DNA from: Salvia splendens
Lineage: Eukaryota > Streptophyta > Magnoliopsida > Lamiales > Lamiaceae
Length of the DNA: 64,000 nucleotides
Reading direction: 5' to 3'
Assembly (NCBI RefSeq): GCF_004379255.2
Contig: NC_056040.1
Location: 25,882,852-25,946,851, forward strand
The position numbers and the translations under genes were made by a program. Shown in pieces: positions 44,674-56,043 of the stretch; within the stretch, counting starts at the first letter, position 1; each line of letters begins with the position of its first letter. Below the pieces are notes generated by a model that saw only the letters and a list, made by a program, of their open reading frames with translations, did not search any database and had not been told where the DNA came from.

Positions 44674-47290
44674 CATGCTAGATTAGGTCATGTACATTAC
44701 AAGAGATTGAAAGATATGTCGAAAATGAGTTTAATACCAGCTTTTGAATTGAATGTTGAAAGGTGTAAAACTTGCATGTTAACTAAGATTACTCGACAAC
44801 CTTTCAATAAACATATCAGTAAAGATACTAAGGTATTAGAACTTATACATAGTGATTTGTGTGACTTTCATTCGACTCTATCACTTGGTAATAAAAAGTA
44901 TGTAGTTATTTTTATTGATGATGCTTCTAGATATTGCAATGTCTATCTGTGTCATTCAAAAGATGAAGCTCTTGATAAATTTAAAATCTTCAAAGAAAGT
45001 GTAGAGCTCCATCATTGTGTGAAGATTAAAGTTCTTCGCACTGATAGGGGAGGTGAGTATTATGATGCAGTATATTTCGAATCTACTGGTATAGTACATC
45101 AGACCACTGCTCCATATACACCACAACAAAATGGTGTAGCGAAAAGAAAGAATAGAACATTGAAAGAAATGGTTAATTCAATGTTGTGCTATTCTGGCCT
45201 AAGTGAAGGATTTTGGGGTGAGGCTATGTTAATAACCTGTTATTTACTGAATAGATTTCCTAATAAAAGGAACAAGATAACCCCTTATGAAATTTGGCAT
45301 AAGAAACCACCAAAACTGAGTTATCTCAGAGTTTGGGGTTGTCGAGCTGTGGTAAGACTAAATGACCCTAAAATGAAAACCATAGGTCAAAGAGGTATAG
45401 ATTGTGTATTTCTTGGCTATCCTGAAAATTCTGTTTGCTATAGGTTCTATGTCATAGAGCCTAATGACTACATATTCGTGCACTCTATTATTGAGTCAAG
45501 AGATGCTGATTTTGGAAATGAGGATAAATTCACGTCTTTACCTAAACTTGGAGGCATGATTGCAAGTTCTAGTAACTGCGATGTGACTAACAAAGTGACT
45601 AATACACCTCCTGAGGCTAGGAGAAGTGGTAGAGCAAGAAAAGCTAAGTCTTTTGGTGATGATTTCCGATTGTACCTGGTAGAATGATCAAGGAATGAAA
45701 TTAACTTTCAATACCAATATTGTTTTAATATTGGTGATGATCCAAGGACCTACAAAGAAGCTATGGCATCGAGGGATGCTGCATTTTGGAAAGAGGCAAT
45801 CCAAGATGAGATGGATTCTATAATCCAAAATAATACTTGGAAACTGACTGATTTACCACCTGGGTGTGAACCTTTGGATAGTAAATGGATCTTCAAAACG
45901 AAGATGAATATGGATAGAATAATAGACAAATATAAAGCCAGATTGGTTATCCAATGATTTAGACAAAAGGAAGGAATTGATTTGTTTGACACTTATGCTC
46001 ATGTTGCTAGGATTTCCACCATTAGATTATTGTTAGCACTTGCTGCTATACATAATTTTATAATTCACCAAGTGTATGTTAAGACTGCATTTTTGAATGG
46101 TGAATTAGATGAAGAGATTTACATGAAACAATCAGAAGGCTTTGTCATGCCTGGTAATGAACATAAGCTATGTAAATTGGTAAAACCTCTTTATGGACTA
46201 AAGCAAGCCCCTAAGCAATGGCATCAAAAGTTTGATGACGTGGTATTGTCTAATGGTTTTGTATTAAATCAAGCATACAAGTGTGTATATAACAAATTTG
46301 ATACTACTCGTAAAGGAGTGGTCATTTGTCTATATGTAGATGACATGTTGATCTTTGGTACTGAACGAGATCAAGTTGATAAACACAAAGAAATTTTTGT
46401 CATGTAAGTTTGAGATGAAAGACATGGGGAAGGCTGATGTGATTCTTGGAATTAAGATCACACATGGAGAACAAGGAATTTCCATTTCTCAATCACATTA
46501 TATTGAGAAGGTGTTGGAAAAATTTAATTTCAAAGATTGTTCTCCAGTTAGGACTCCTTTTGATCCTAGTGCAAAACTCGTGCCTAATAAAGGAGTTGTT
46601 GTGAATCATCTTGAATGTTCAAAGGCTATTGGATCACTGATGTATGCTATGATTAGTACTAGACCCGATATAGCCTTTGCAGTTGGAAAATTGAGTCGAT
46701 ATACTCATAATCCAAGTTTAATCCATTGGCAAGCAATGAATCGAGTATTCAGATACTTAAAAGGAACCATGGATTATAGTTTGTCTTATTCTGGATTTCC
46801 TTCTATTCTTGAAGGTTATTCGGATGCAAGTTGGATTATCAATATGGAAGATCATTCTTCCACAAGTGGTTGGGTATTCCGTCTTGGAGGTGGTGCTATA
46901 TGTTGGGCATCAATGAAACAAACTTGTATCACTAATTCAACAATGGAATCTGAGTTTGTGGCATTAGCAGCAGCTGGTAAAGAGGTTGAATGGCTAAGAA
47001 ATTTAATTTATGAAATTTCATTGTGGCCAAAACCGATATCACCTATATCTATCAGATGTGATAGTGCAGCTACCTTGGCTAAGGCATATAGTCAAGTGTA
47101 TAATGGAAAGTCAAGACACTTAGGTGTTAAACATAACATGATTCGTGAACTTATTACGGATGGTGTGATATATGTGGAGTTTGTGAGAACTCATAACAAT
47201 TTAGCCGATCATTTAACCAAAGGGTTAAGTAGAGATTTTATGCACAAGTCGGCTATAGGTATGGGATTAAAGTCCACTATAAATCTTTGA
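44674..47290 (+). pseudogene. Copia element 1 integrase, RT and RNase H
   Basis: Integrase (44707-45687) keeps the first two Asp regions (HSDLCDF, RTDRGGEYYD), but the third reads NGVAKRKNRT, with Lys where the catalytic Glu (ERKNRT) is expected. RT begins near 45763, has a TGA at about 45955, carries YVDDMLIFG near 46330 and shifts frame near 46400. RNase H ends with LADHLTKGLSRDF at 47290. Stops at 45687 and 45955 and the frame change rule out a full product. Confidence 0.9.
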
Positions 47291-47815
47291 TATTAAGATA
47301 CCCAGTTCCCATTTAGTATGATACTAGATGTTGAATTCAATGTGGAAGGCTTAATGTTTAGAGATTGGAACACATTGAATAATCATCCCCAGGTATGTGT
47401 TCAGACTTACAAGTTAAAGAGGTTGAATGTATATATATTCTTAATAGTTCTTTTGAAAAATTGCATATGTAGGTGCAAGAATAAAATAACTACCTATATA
47501 AGCATGAAGATTAGCCGCTTCAAGAAACTAGGACTTGGTTTCGACATGTGTATGAAGGATAAGGACATAGGCTAGTAAATATAGTGTCAAGATAGAACAT
47601 ATATGTACGTAAACTTTTGTGTACATTATCTTCGTGTATTCAATGTGAGTTCCCAGGGTTCAATCCTTAGAGACACCCTGGGTATTCGAATGTATGGAAT
47701 GTGTAATGTACTAAGGTGCAATTCAATCGTTACGATATTTCATTTATGCAAAAGTTTGAATTTAGAGATGACATGTTTTTATTTAATCAAGGATTGCACT
47801 AAAATAGGGGAGGAT
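47291..47815 (+). other. Copia element 1 3' untranslated part
   Basis: Non-coding, ending in the purine tract at 47803-47815 next to the 3' LTR. Confidence 0.7.
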
Positions 47816-48312
47816 TGTTGGTTATTTTAGTGTAATTGGATTAACTTGATTGATCAATATTGTTATAGTGAGACATCAACTAAGTTTGGAAAGTGCGGAG
47901 TGCACGCTTGTTTGAATTCATTATGATTAGACGGGGGGTTCGGGGCCAGTGCCGCCGAGTAGCGGGGTCCAAGGGGCAGAGCCCCTGGCTGGGTTAGAGC
48001 TGTATAGAAAATTCATCCGGAAATATAATTTCTGATAGTCGAAGGACTAATTTGCAATATTTGAAACAGTTAAAATCGGTTAAGAAACGAAGAGACGCAA
48101 CGTTTCATGAAAAGACGCGACGTTTCGTTTCAGGCCTCTTCTTATTGATCATTTTTGGTTCAAAGGAGATATAGCAGAATCAACATACGAAACTTCTAAC
48201 CTGAATTATATCCGATCAAATATTAGTAGAACCACCAAATTGATTTGATCTGAAAGTGTTTCATGCCTTTCAGGATATCCTATTGATCACATTTGAGTAA
48301 ATATCCTTAACA
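47816..48312 (+). repeat. 3' LTR of copia element 1
   Basis: 497 bp, TGTTGG...TAACA. Confidence 0.92.
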
Positions 48313-48543
48313 ACACCTCAATGAGAGCCTTATCAGCGGTGAGCTTGTTGAGCATGAGCATTCCCGTCTTGTTATAGACAGCACGGTTGGCATGGCTATC
48401 GGAATCCCTCCAATCAGCAATACCAGCAGGTTGTCGATCCCGTCTTTGTACTTCCTCTGCTGGATGGGGAACATCACAATAATCTCAATGATCATTCCCA
48501 CACCGATAGAGCTGATGCAGAAGTTGCCAATAGCAGTCAACAC
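48313..48543 (-). pseudogene. H+-ATPase pseudogene, exon around the phosphorylation site
   Basis: The minus strand from an AG acceptor reads [20 protein letters not shown] and [19 protein letters not shown]. The stretch that should lead to the phosphorylated Asp is then missing (about 35 codons by family comparison), and the frame shifts. In the new frame the motif reads [15 protein letters not shown], where active P-type pumps have DKTGTLT. The phosphate-accepting Asp is therefore Asn, in addition to the deletion. The exon continues beyond the copia element at 42812. Confidence 0.92.
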
Positions 48544-48748
48544 CTAACCAAAAACAATCATCAGCATTTTCTATAAAAACAAAAAAAAAACAAAAATGGG
48601 GTTGTTACGGACTCAATGTCCCACATCAGTCGTAAGAACAACTGAACAGTTGGTGTGTGGTATATAGACTAAATGGGCTTTCTCTAACATACTAGTCTTT
48701 TGGGCTGAGTTCTCCTGATTGGTCTGTATCAGGCGCATTGGTAGTTAC

Positions 48749-49203
48749 CTTCTGGAAGTGTCCCACATTGTTGGTGCTATCAACAAGGTGAGCAGCCTTT
48801 CCAAAGAAGGTGTGAACTCCAGTTGCAATGACAACCGCCTCGATCTCGCCTTGCTTGCAGGTGGACCCGGAGAAAACCTCGTCACCGGGTGCCTGGTCAC
48901 AGGGAGGGACTCACCGGTGAAAGCAGACTGATCGATTTTTAAAGGATCTCCCTCCAAGAGACGAGCATCAGTGGGAATAATATCACCGAGCTTGACACTG
49001 ATCAAGTCTCCCGGAACAAGGATAGATGCATCATGCTCGCACCACTTTCCGTCTCTCAAAACCTTGCATTTGGGGGCGAGGCCAGCCATGAGAGCGGGCG
49101 GCAGCGTTTCCAGCATTGTTCTCCTCGATGAAACTAATGGTGGAGTAGATGATGTGAAGCACCATAATCCCAACAAACTCCTGCCAGTCCGGAGGCTTCC
49201 CCT
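48749..49203 (-). pseudogene. H+-ATPase pseudogene, A-domain exon
   Basis: The minus strand reads [20 protein letters not shown] and [11 protein letters not shown]. After a frameshift it reads [20 protein letters not shown] and [20 protein letters not shown] (TGES is the dephosphorylation motif). After another frameshift it continues to VGHFQK at a GTAACT donor. Confidence 0.92.
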
Positions 49204-49277
49204 GTTGCATAAAAACACGATCGTTGAAGTCGAATGACAACAAACACAAAAGGAGGTTACGAAAGGAAACGACGATA

Positions 49278-49485
49278 ATACGCCTCCGTTTGCCAAAGCA
49301 ATAGCCATGATAGCAGCAAGCTCCATCACCCAAGAAAGAGGATTCCACATGAAGCCTAAGAATTTGAGGAACTTGCTATCCTTCTTCTCCAGCTTATTAT
49401 GGAGGCGCGTTTCTCCTTCGGCTGAGGTCAATCCCTCCCTCGTACATTTCAACGCTGCGAACACTTCCTCAACGGGGATCTTCTC
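49278..49485 (-). pseudogene. H+-ATPase pseudogene, N-terminal exon
   Basis: From an AG acceptor at 49485 the minus strand reads [40 protein letters not shown] and [15 protein letters not shown], then a GTATT donor. About five residues are missing before LEKKDSK. The short first coding exon with the start codon was not found upstream. Confidence 0.9.
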
Positions 49486-50397
49486 CTGTGAAACAACAAG
49501 AAGAAACGATATTTATACGATCATTCTTCAACAAAACTTGCAATGCAATATTTACAAGATCAGCTGTTTCATTTCTTATGTCTTCAAAGGAAATGCCGGA
49601 AGCCATGTTTTTTTTTTTTATTTATGGTTCAAGTGGAAAGAGATAAAAGTTTGTATCTCTTTCCTTATTGCTTAACAGTGTGTGACTGCCAAGCAATAAC
49701 TTGATGGTGAGCACAATGAACACACCCTTTTCTGTCACACCTAATGTTCCTTTTATAATAGTTTTTTTAGCTATGCGAAAACAATGCGCCATCCAACACT
49801 TTCTCTATCCGTTTCCATATTTAGTTTTTTCAATAGTGAAAGGTTGACTTGCGAGTTTTCACCTTCAAATGTGAACTGCCAATCAATACAATTTAATAAA
49901 TTTCTATATTAGAAGGACTATATTTTATCAAAATATACTCAAAAGAAAATGATGCTAATATAGGCCGTGGAGACTAAATTCAAGTAAGAGATGAGACAAA
50001 AATATCATGCATTATCAAATATCTATAAAACACTTGAATTGAACTATTAAGAGCAAATTGATATCAGCTAAAATTGAAAATAGATCAATTCACAACTAAA
50101 TATAGAAAATGAATATAAGCGCATTGCTAGCAGACGAGAATTCAATCAGAACCTCAGTTGGCAGAAGTTTAGCTGAGTCTTAAACCATTTTTTACTTATA
50201 AAACAACACACAACTTTTTTTTAACACTATTCATAGTCTCACTTTTAATTTTTTATTCATTTATGTATTATGTATTATATTTAAAGTAACTATGCGTTTT
50301 CATTAAAAATAGAAAATTTATTAAAATTTAAAAATTACTGCTATATAATTTAAATCCTAAAATTAGAAAACAAAAATTACATAATATAATCATAGTA
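49486..50397. other. AT-rich spacer upstream of H+-ATPase pseudogene
   Basis: No first exon, promoter or other gene recognised. Confidence 0.45.
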
Positions 50398-50652
50398 CTC
50401 CCTCTTTTCCTAATAATTAGTCACCATTTGATCTGACACGAGCTTTAAGAAATGTAATAGAAAGTGAGTTGAAAAAGTTAGTGACATTTGGATCCAACTT
50501 TTATTTATTAGTTTTATAATTAAATGTGAGTGAGAGTTAGTTAGTGGAATATAAGGTCCACTATAAAAAATAGTAAAAATGAAAGCTGACAAATTTTTGG
50601 GACGGATGAAAATGAAAATAAGTACTAACAAATTATCAAGGATGGAGGGAGT
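50398..50652. mobile_element. Stowaway-type MITE
   Basis: About 255 bp. Left end CTCCCTCTTTTCCTAATAAT after TA, right end ATCAAGGATGGAGGGAGT. Interior shared with the element at 3449. Confidence 0.75.
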
Positions 50653-50708
50653 GATAATTAGTTAGCATTTTGACTAAGTCATGTTCAAGTCGATCGTGGG
50701 TAACCATA

Positions 50709-51320
50709 TTAGAGCATCCACAGTGGGACGGATGTTCCGGCGGATATCCCGACGGACTTCCCAAAAACACCTCTTGCCACGTCATAAAGACATCCCACTG
50801 CACTGTCACGTCATAAGGACATCCCACTGCACAATGGCGGACATCCCCAAGGACATCCACAATAATAAAAATTCACAAATTCACCAAATTAACAGTTTAC
50901 GGAATTAAACAATTTACGGAATTAAAATTTCGACACGAATACGGACTGAGAAAGTGCAATGATAATTTCATTAAATATAAAAAAAAGTACATTTCAACAA
51001 ATAAAAAGTCTAAACAAATTACATTCTGGATATATAAAAGAAACGCAGAGAGAGAAACTCGTTAAAACAAGTGGTGCGAATGAAATGAAGTTCAACGAGC
51101 CGTATATACAGAGTTTTTTTTAACAAATAAAAATCGGGACGTCCGTCGGGAACCCGCAATGGCGGACATCACGACGGACGTCGTCGGAAAGCTGCGGATT
51201 TGCGATGTCCGCAGCGGACCTCCGCATCCGTCCCTCCCACGCCTAATGGCGGACATCCCGCACGGACGTCCGGCATGCCGTTCGGATGTCCGCCGCGACG
51301 GCCGCCGTTATGGATGCTTA
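50709..51320. mobile_element. PIF/Harbinger-like non-autonomous element
   Basis: About 610 bp with GC-rich, repeat-filled ends in AT-rich DNA. Left terminus GAGCATCCACAGTGGGACGG, right terminus (reverse complement) AAGCATCCATAACGGCGG, with a TTA-like flank on each side. Multiple copies of GGCGGACATC and GACGGACGTC fill both ends. No transposase. Confidence 0.55.
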
Positions 51321-51393
51321 CGACACCTTAGGTATCAGAATGATTAGAATGCACTAGACTATAGTTGCACCGCCCAATTGCGGTTAAATTATA

Positions 51394-51593
51394 CTCCCCC
51401 GTCCCATAATAGATGTTACACTTTCCTTTTTAGTTTGTCCCACAAAAGATGTCACATTTTCCTTTTTGGAAAAAGTTCTCTCTCACATTAATATAAATAT
51501 ACTATTTTCTCTCTCCTTCTAACAAACAAAACAACATTTCCTAAAATCTCGTGTCATTCTTCAACTATGCCATTTACTATGTGACAGAGGGAG
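51394..51593. mobile_element. Stowaway-type MITE
   Basis: 200 bp; left CTCCCCCGTCCCATAATAGA, right GTGACAGAGGGAG, TA on both sides (51392-51393, 51594-51595). Confidence 0.8.
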
Positions 51594-51595
51594 TA

Positions 51596-52582
51596 GATCA
51601 ATAAAAATCTCCATTTTCTCATGCCACGTCAGCAGGCCTATCTCAGAGCCTATCTCTCTGCAATGAGAGCCCAACTCAGAGCATATCTCAGAGCTCATCT
51701 CATTTCCACATCATCATTATTTTATTTCAATGTCTAAATATTTTAATTAAAATATACATAATAAATTAATTCTTCGTTGTATTACAATATTGGGAAAAAG
51801 AATACAACGAGAAGCAAATTTCAACAAAATTTAAAAAAAAAACAAAATAAAACAACATACATTAAAAAAACAAGAGAGAAGTAAAATTGAGATTGAGATT
51901 GGAGAGGGATGGATGTGAATTGATGGGGAATGAGGTATATATTGGATAAAAGATGATTTATTTTTTTTTAAAAAGAAAAGAGGGAGATCGGCTGAGCCGT
52001 TCCATCGGCCTTTGGGAGTAGCCCATGGTGAGTGGCCATCGGCCCTTGCTCCACAATGGAGACCTTCCGGAGCCGGGGGCCGATCGCTCAGCCTTTGCGA
52101 TCGGCTCCCATTGCTAACGCTCTTAGTCCGTAAGACATTTTTCCCAATGTACACGAAACAATATACAACTTTCTCGCGATTGTTTACATAGGTCAGAATT
52201 CATTGCGTATTATGATCTATGGTGCATATAAAATACTATCTTTGTTCCTTAAAAATATGTAATGTACTAGTATTTTTTTAGCTGCCCCTTAAAATTATGA
52301 ATGTTCTAAATTAGTCAAACTAAACACACTACTAATAATATGGACCTCACTATCCACTAAAAATGATATAGATTATGATTATGAAATGTATTAAAGAGAA
52401 AATAAAGTATCGGTCGAAATTTAAAAAATCAAGTCGCTATAATTATTTATCGTACCCCGAATCAAAAATCCTGGATCCACCAGTGATATGCTGCATGCAT
52501 CTGTCATCAAGTTCTACACTTACATGACTGAATCTACCTCCGAAAATTACAACATGTCTCCATGTTATATCTATCGTGTACA
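51596..52582. other. Spacer with possible degenerate MITEs
   Basis: No gene. 51610-52130 has inverted motifs (CTCAGAGC repeats; GATCGGCTGAG and CGATCGCTCAG) that look like a decayed inverted-repeat element without clear ends. 52225-52440 resembles a worn Stowaway copy. Confidence 0.4.
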
Positions 52583-52730
52583 CATTCTTGTCTATTTTAA
52601 TCTTATCGCATAAAATTGAAACTAACTGATTATATGAAACACTCTCCGAGTTCGAACATTCTTGTCTATTTTAATCTTATCACATAAAATTGAAACTAAC
52701 TGATTATATGAAACACTCTCCGTGTTCGTT
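52583..52730. repeat. 74-bp tandem duplication
   Basis: CATTCTTGTCTATTTTAATC at 52583 recurs at 52657, and the whole 74-bp unit through AACACTCTCCG is repeated with about two changes. Confidence 0.85.
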
Positions 52731-53439
52731 TCGAACTAGGTAGATCATAAGCCATACTCATACCTAGAATGTGGACAATTCTACTAACCCAATATAAATT
52801 CACAAACATCATGATTCCTTCAACAAGAATAGTAGCATTAATAAAATTAGGATTTAGGTTTAGTTATACTAGAAGTATAGAAATACTAGATGCTTTCAAT
52901 TCTTAACCGACCAAATTGCATCGTTCTTTATCTTCCAAGACTTACGTACTAAACACCAATTTTTTTCATCGAAAGCACAAAACAAAAGAGGAGATACATC
53001 TGTAGTAATTCTGTTACATAAACGATTATCTCAAGCAATATTGCAATATTCGTATGTGCACGCAACATAGATAGCTACCTGGGGATCCGGAGGTGTACGT
53101 GGCTTAGTTAATTACTAGATATGGAATAAGCTTATCTGGATCAATAAGTAGCACATGTTTCAATCGAGCTGACAGGCTGAGGTGGCGGAGTGAGGTGGCA
53201 AGGAAGGCGTGGGGCGTGTGATCAGAGGAGTATAAAAAGGGACCACAACCATCTTCATGTCATGTTAGGCTGTGTGTTTGTTCATGAGCTTAGATCGTGG
53301 ATCTGAAGCTATATCCCATGTTTCTTTATGTTTGCAGTGTATTTGGTGATCGTTTACGTTGCATTAATACCATTTCCTATTCGATTGCTCATTGCTGTGT
53401 TAATTTCATCAATTGTGGTTTGTTGATTTACGTTGCGAT
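52731..53439 (+). other. Spacer with a promoter-like segment before copia element 2
   Basis: No gene. TATAAAAAGG at 53231-53240 lies about 200 bp before the start of the copia homology. It could be part of the missing element's 5' LTR or an unrelated host promoter; I cannot tell which. Confidence 0.4.
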
Positions 53440-56043
53440 CTAAAATTGGGACATGTAAGTTCAAATGCCAGTAAAAGACTAGTAAATCTAGAGTCAATAA
53501 AGGCAAATGAAGTTTACACTAAAGATAAATGTGAAATTTGTCTTGAAGCCAAAATGGCCAAGTTACCGTTTCATTCAGTAGAAAGAAACACGAAACCCCT
53601 TGAACTAATCCACACGGATGTATGTGATTTAAAGTTTGTGCAAACTATAGGTGGTAAAAAGTACTTTATCACTTTCATAGATGATTGCACAAGATATTGC
53701 TATCTCTACCTCTTAAGAAGTAAAGATGAAGCAATAGAAGCATTCAAAAATTACAAGAACGAAGTAGAGAATCAACTTGGTTGTAAAATCAAAATGATTC
53801 GAAGTGATAGAGGAGGCGAATATGTAGCCCCGTTTGAAGAACTATGCAACACAAGTGGCATAATTCATCAAACAAATGCTCCCTATTCACCACAATCTAA
53901 TGGGGTTGCAGAACGCAAAAATCGAACTCTAAAAGAGATGATGAATGCACTGCTACTCAGTTCAGGATTACCACATAACATGTGGGGGGAATCTGTTTTG
54001 ACAACTAACTATATCTTGAATAAAATTCCACTAAAAGGTAAGGATGTCACTCCCTACGAGTTGTGGAAAGGAAGGAAGCCATCCTACAAATACCTCAAAG
54101 TGTGGGGGTGTTTGGCAAAGGTGATGGTTCTTCCGCCCAAAGAAGTTACGATCGGACCTAAATCGATTGATTGTATCTTCATTGGATATGCACTTAACAG
54201 TAGTGCATATAGATTTGTTGTTCATAAGTCTGAAATATCGACTGTGACTGTTGGAACAACAATTGAATCAAGAAATGTTGTATTTCTTGAAAATACATTT
54301 CCTTGTAAAAAACAAGAAAATGTAGCATCTAATTTTGAAGCAAGAATTGAGGATGAAATAACGAACGCTAAGTCATTAGATAAAGAGCCCGAATCTCGCA
54401 AGCGTGCTAGGCCTGATCCAAATGAGGCAGTAACGAGACGAAGCAAAAGGGTTAGAACACCAAAATCTTTTGGTCCCGACTACATTGCCTTCATGTTGGA
54501 TGAAGAACCAACGTCTTTCAAAGTAGCCTATGCAGGCCCAGACAGGCTGCATTGGAGAGAAGCTGTTCAAAGAGAAATTGACTCAATTTTGCTAAACCAC
54601 ACTTGGGTGTTGGTTGATCTTCCCGAAGGAGCTAAACCTCTAGGATGTAAATGGGTCCTTAAAAGGAAATTTAAGGCCGATGGAACAGTTGATAAATATA
54701 AAGCCCGATTAGGAGTCAAGGGTTTTAAACAAAGGAAGGACATGACTTCTTTGATACGTACTCACCTGTAACGAGAATTGCTTCTATAAGAGTGCTTCTC
54801 GCGATTGTTGCATTGCACAATCTTGAGATTCACCAAATGGACGTAAAAACTGCGTTTCTAAATGATGAACTCGAAGATGAGATCTATATGGAACAACCTG
54901 AATGTTTTGTAGTACCTGGACAAGAAAATAAGGTCTGCAAACTGGTTAAGTCCTTATATGGATTAAAACAAGCACCGCTCCAATGGCACTTAAAATTTGA
55001 TAATGTAATGTTATCAAATGAATTTAAAATCAACGAGTGTGACAAGTGTGTCTATATTAAGAATACTAATAACGGATATGTTATAGTATGTCTCTACGTT
55101 GATGACATGTTAATCATGGGCAGTAGCACCCGAATAATTAACGAAACTAAAGCCATGTTGAAAAGAAATTTTGACATGAAGGACATGGGTCTAGCCGGTG
55201 TAATTCTTGGAATGAAGATTCTAAGAACATCCGAGGGAATCACCTTAACACAATCTCACTATGTGGAGAAAGTGCTAAAAAGATTCAATGCTTATGACAG
55301 CACGCCGGCTAAGACGCCTATAGAGCTAATGTTCACCTTAGCAAGAACAAAGGCGAACCTGTCGCACAAGAAGATTATGCGAAGGTTATCAGGTGCATTA
55401 TGTACTTGACTAATTGTACGAGACCCGATATTGCTTGCGCCGTGAACAAGTTAGCACGCTACACGAGTAATCCAAGCAAAGTGCATTGGAAAGCTCTTGT
55501 AAGAGTTTTGAGATACTTAAAACATACTCAAAATCATGGGCTGCATTTTGCTAGATACCCCCCGGTACTTGAAGGGTACTGTATGCGAACTGGATATCCG
55601 ATAATAAAGACTCACTTTCCACTAGTGAATATGTCTATACTATTGGGGGTGCTGATGTCTCGTGGAAATCTACGAAACAGACTTATATATCCCGATCAAC
55701 TATAGAATCCGAATTCATAGCTTTAGACAAAGCTGGTGAGGAAGCCGGGTGGCTTAGGAATTTCCTCGAGGACATTCCATGTTGGTCTAAACCTGTGGCT
55801 CCGGTGATGATTCACTGCGATAGCCAAGCCGCTATTGGAAGGGCGAATAATGGCTTGTACAACGGGAAGTCTCGACACATTCGTCGACGACATAACACCA
55901 TGAGACTCTTGATCACAACTGGCGTGATTACAATTGACTATGTGAAGTCAATAGATAATCTACCGGATCTGCTAACCAAAGGGTTAAACCGTGATCAAAT
56001 GAACAAACTGCTAGAGGGAATTGGACTGAAATCCACAAACTAA
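53440..56043 (+). pseudogene. Copia element 2: integrase, RT and RNase H, 5'-truncated
   Basis: Homology begins abruptly at [18 protein letters not shown] (pre-integrase region); gag and protease are absent. Integrase has [15 protein letters not shown] and [10 protein letters not shown], so its three catalytic residues are present. The frame breaks near 54745, just before the expected [10 protein letters not shown] (54792-55409) has YVDDMLIMG. Frame changes near 55390 and 55600 break up RNase H, which ends [16 protein letters not shown] ... [17 protein letters not shown] and a stop at 56041. This is a different copia lineage from element 1 by sequence. Confidence 0.9.

Larger units (their letters stand above)
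42813..48312 (+). mobile_element. Ty1/copia element, degenerate
   Basis: LTRs at 42813-43249 (437 bp) and 47816-48312 (497 bp), starting TGTTGGTTATTTTAG and ending TAACA, with perfect target duplication acacc (42808-42812 and 48313-48317). Gag, protease, integrase, RT and RNase H follow in copia order but with stops and frame breaks. Only 23 bases separate the 5' LTR from the gag ATG. Purine tract AATAGGGGAGGAT precedes the 3' LTR. It sits in an H+-ATPase exon. Confidence 0.95.

Noticed and set aside
48719..49237. Plus-strand frames of 70-88 codons
   Set aside because: Shadows of the minus-strand H+-ATPase A-domain exon.
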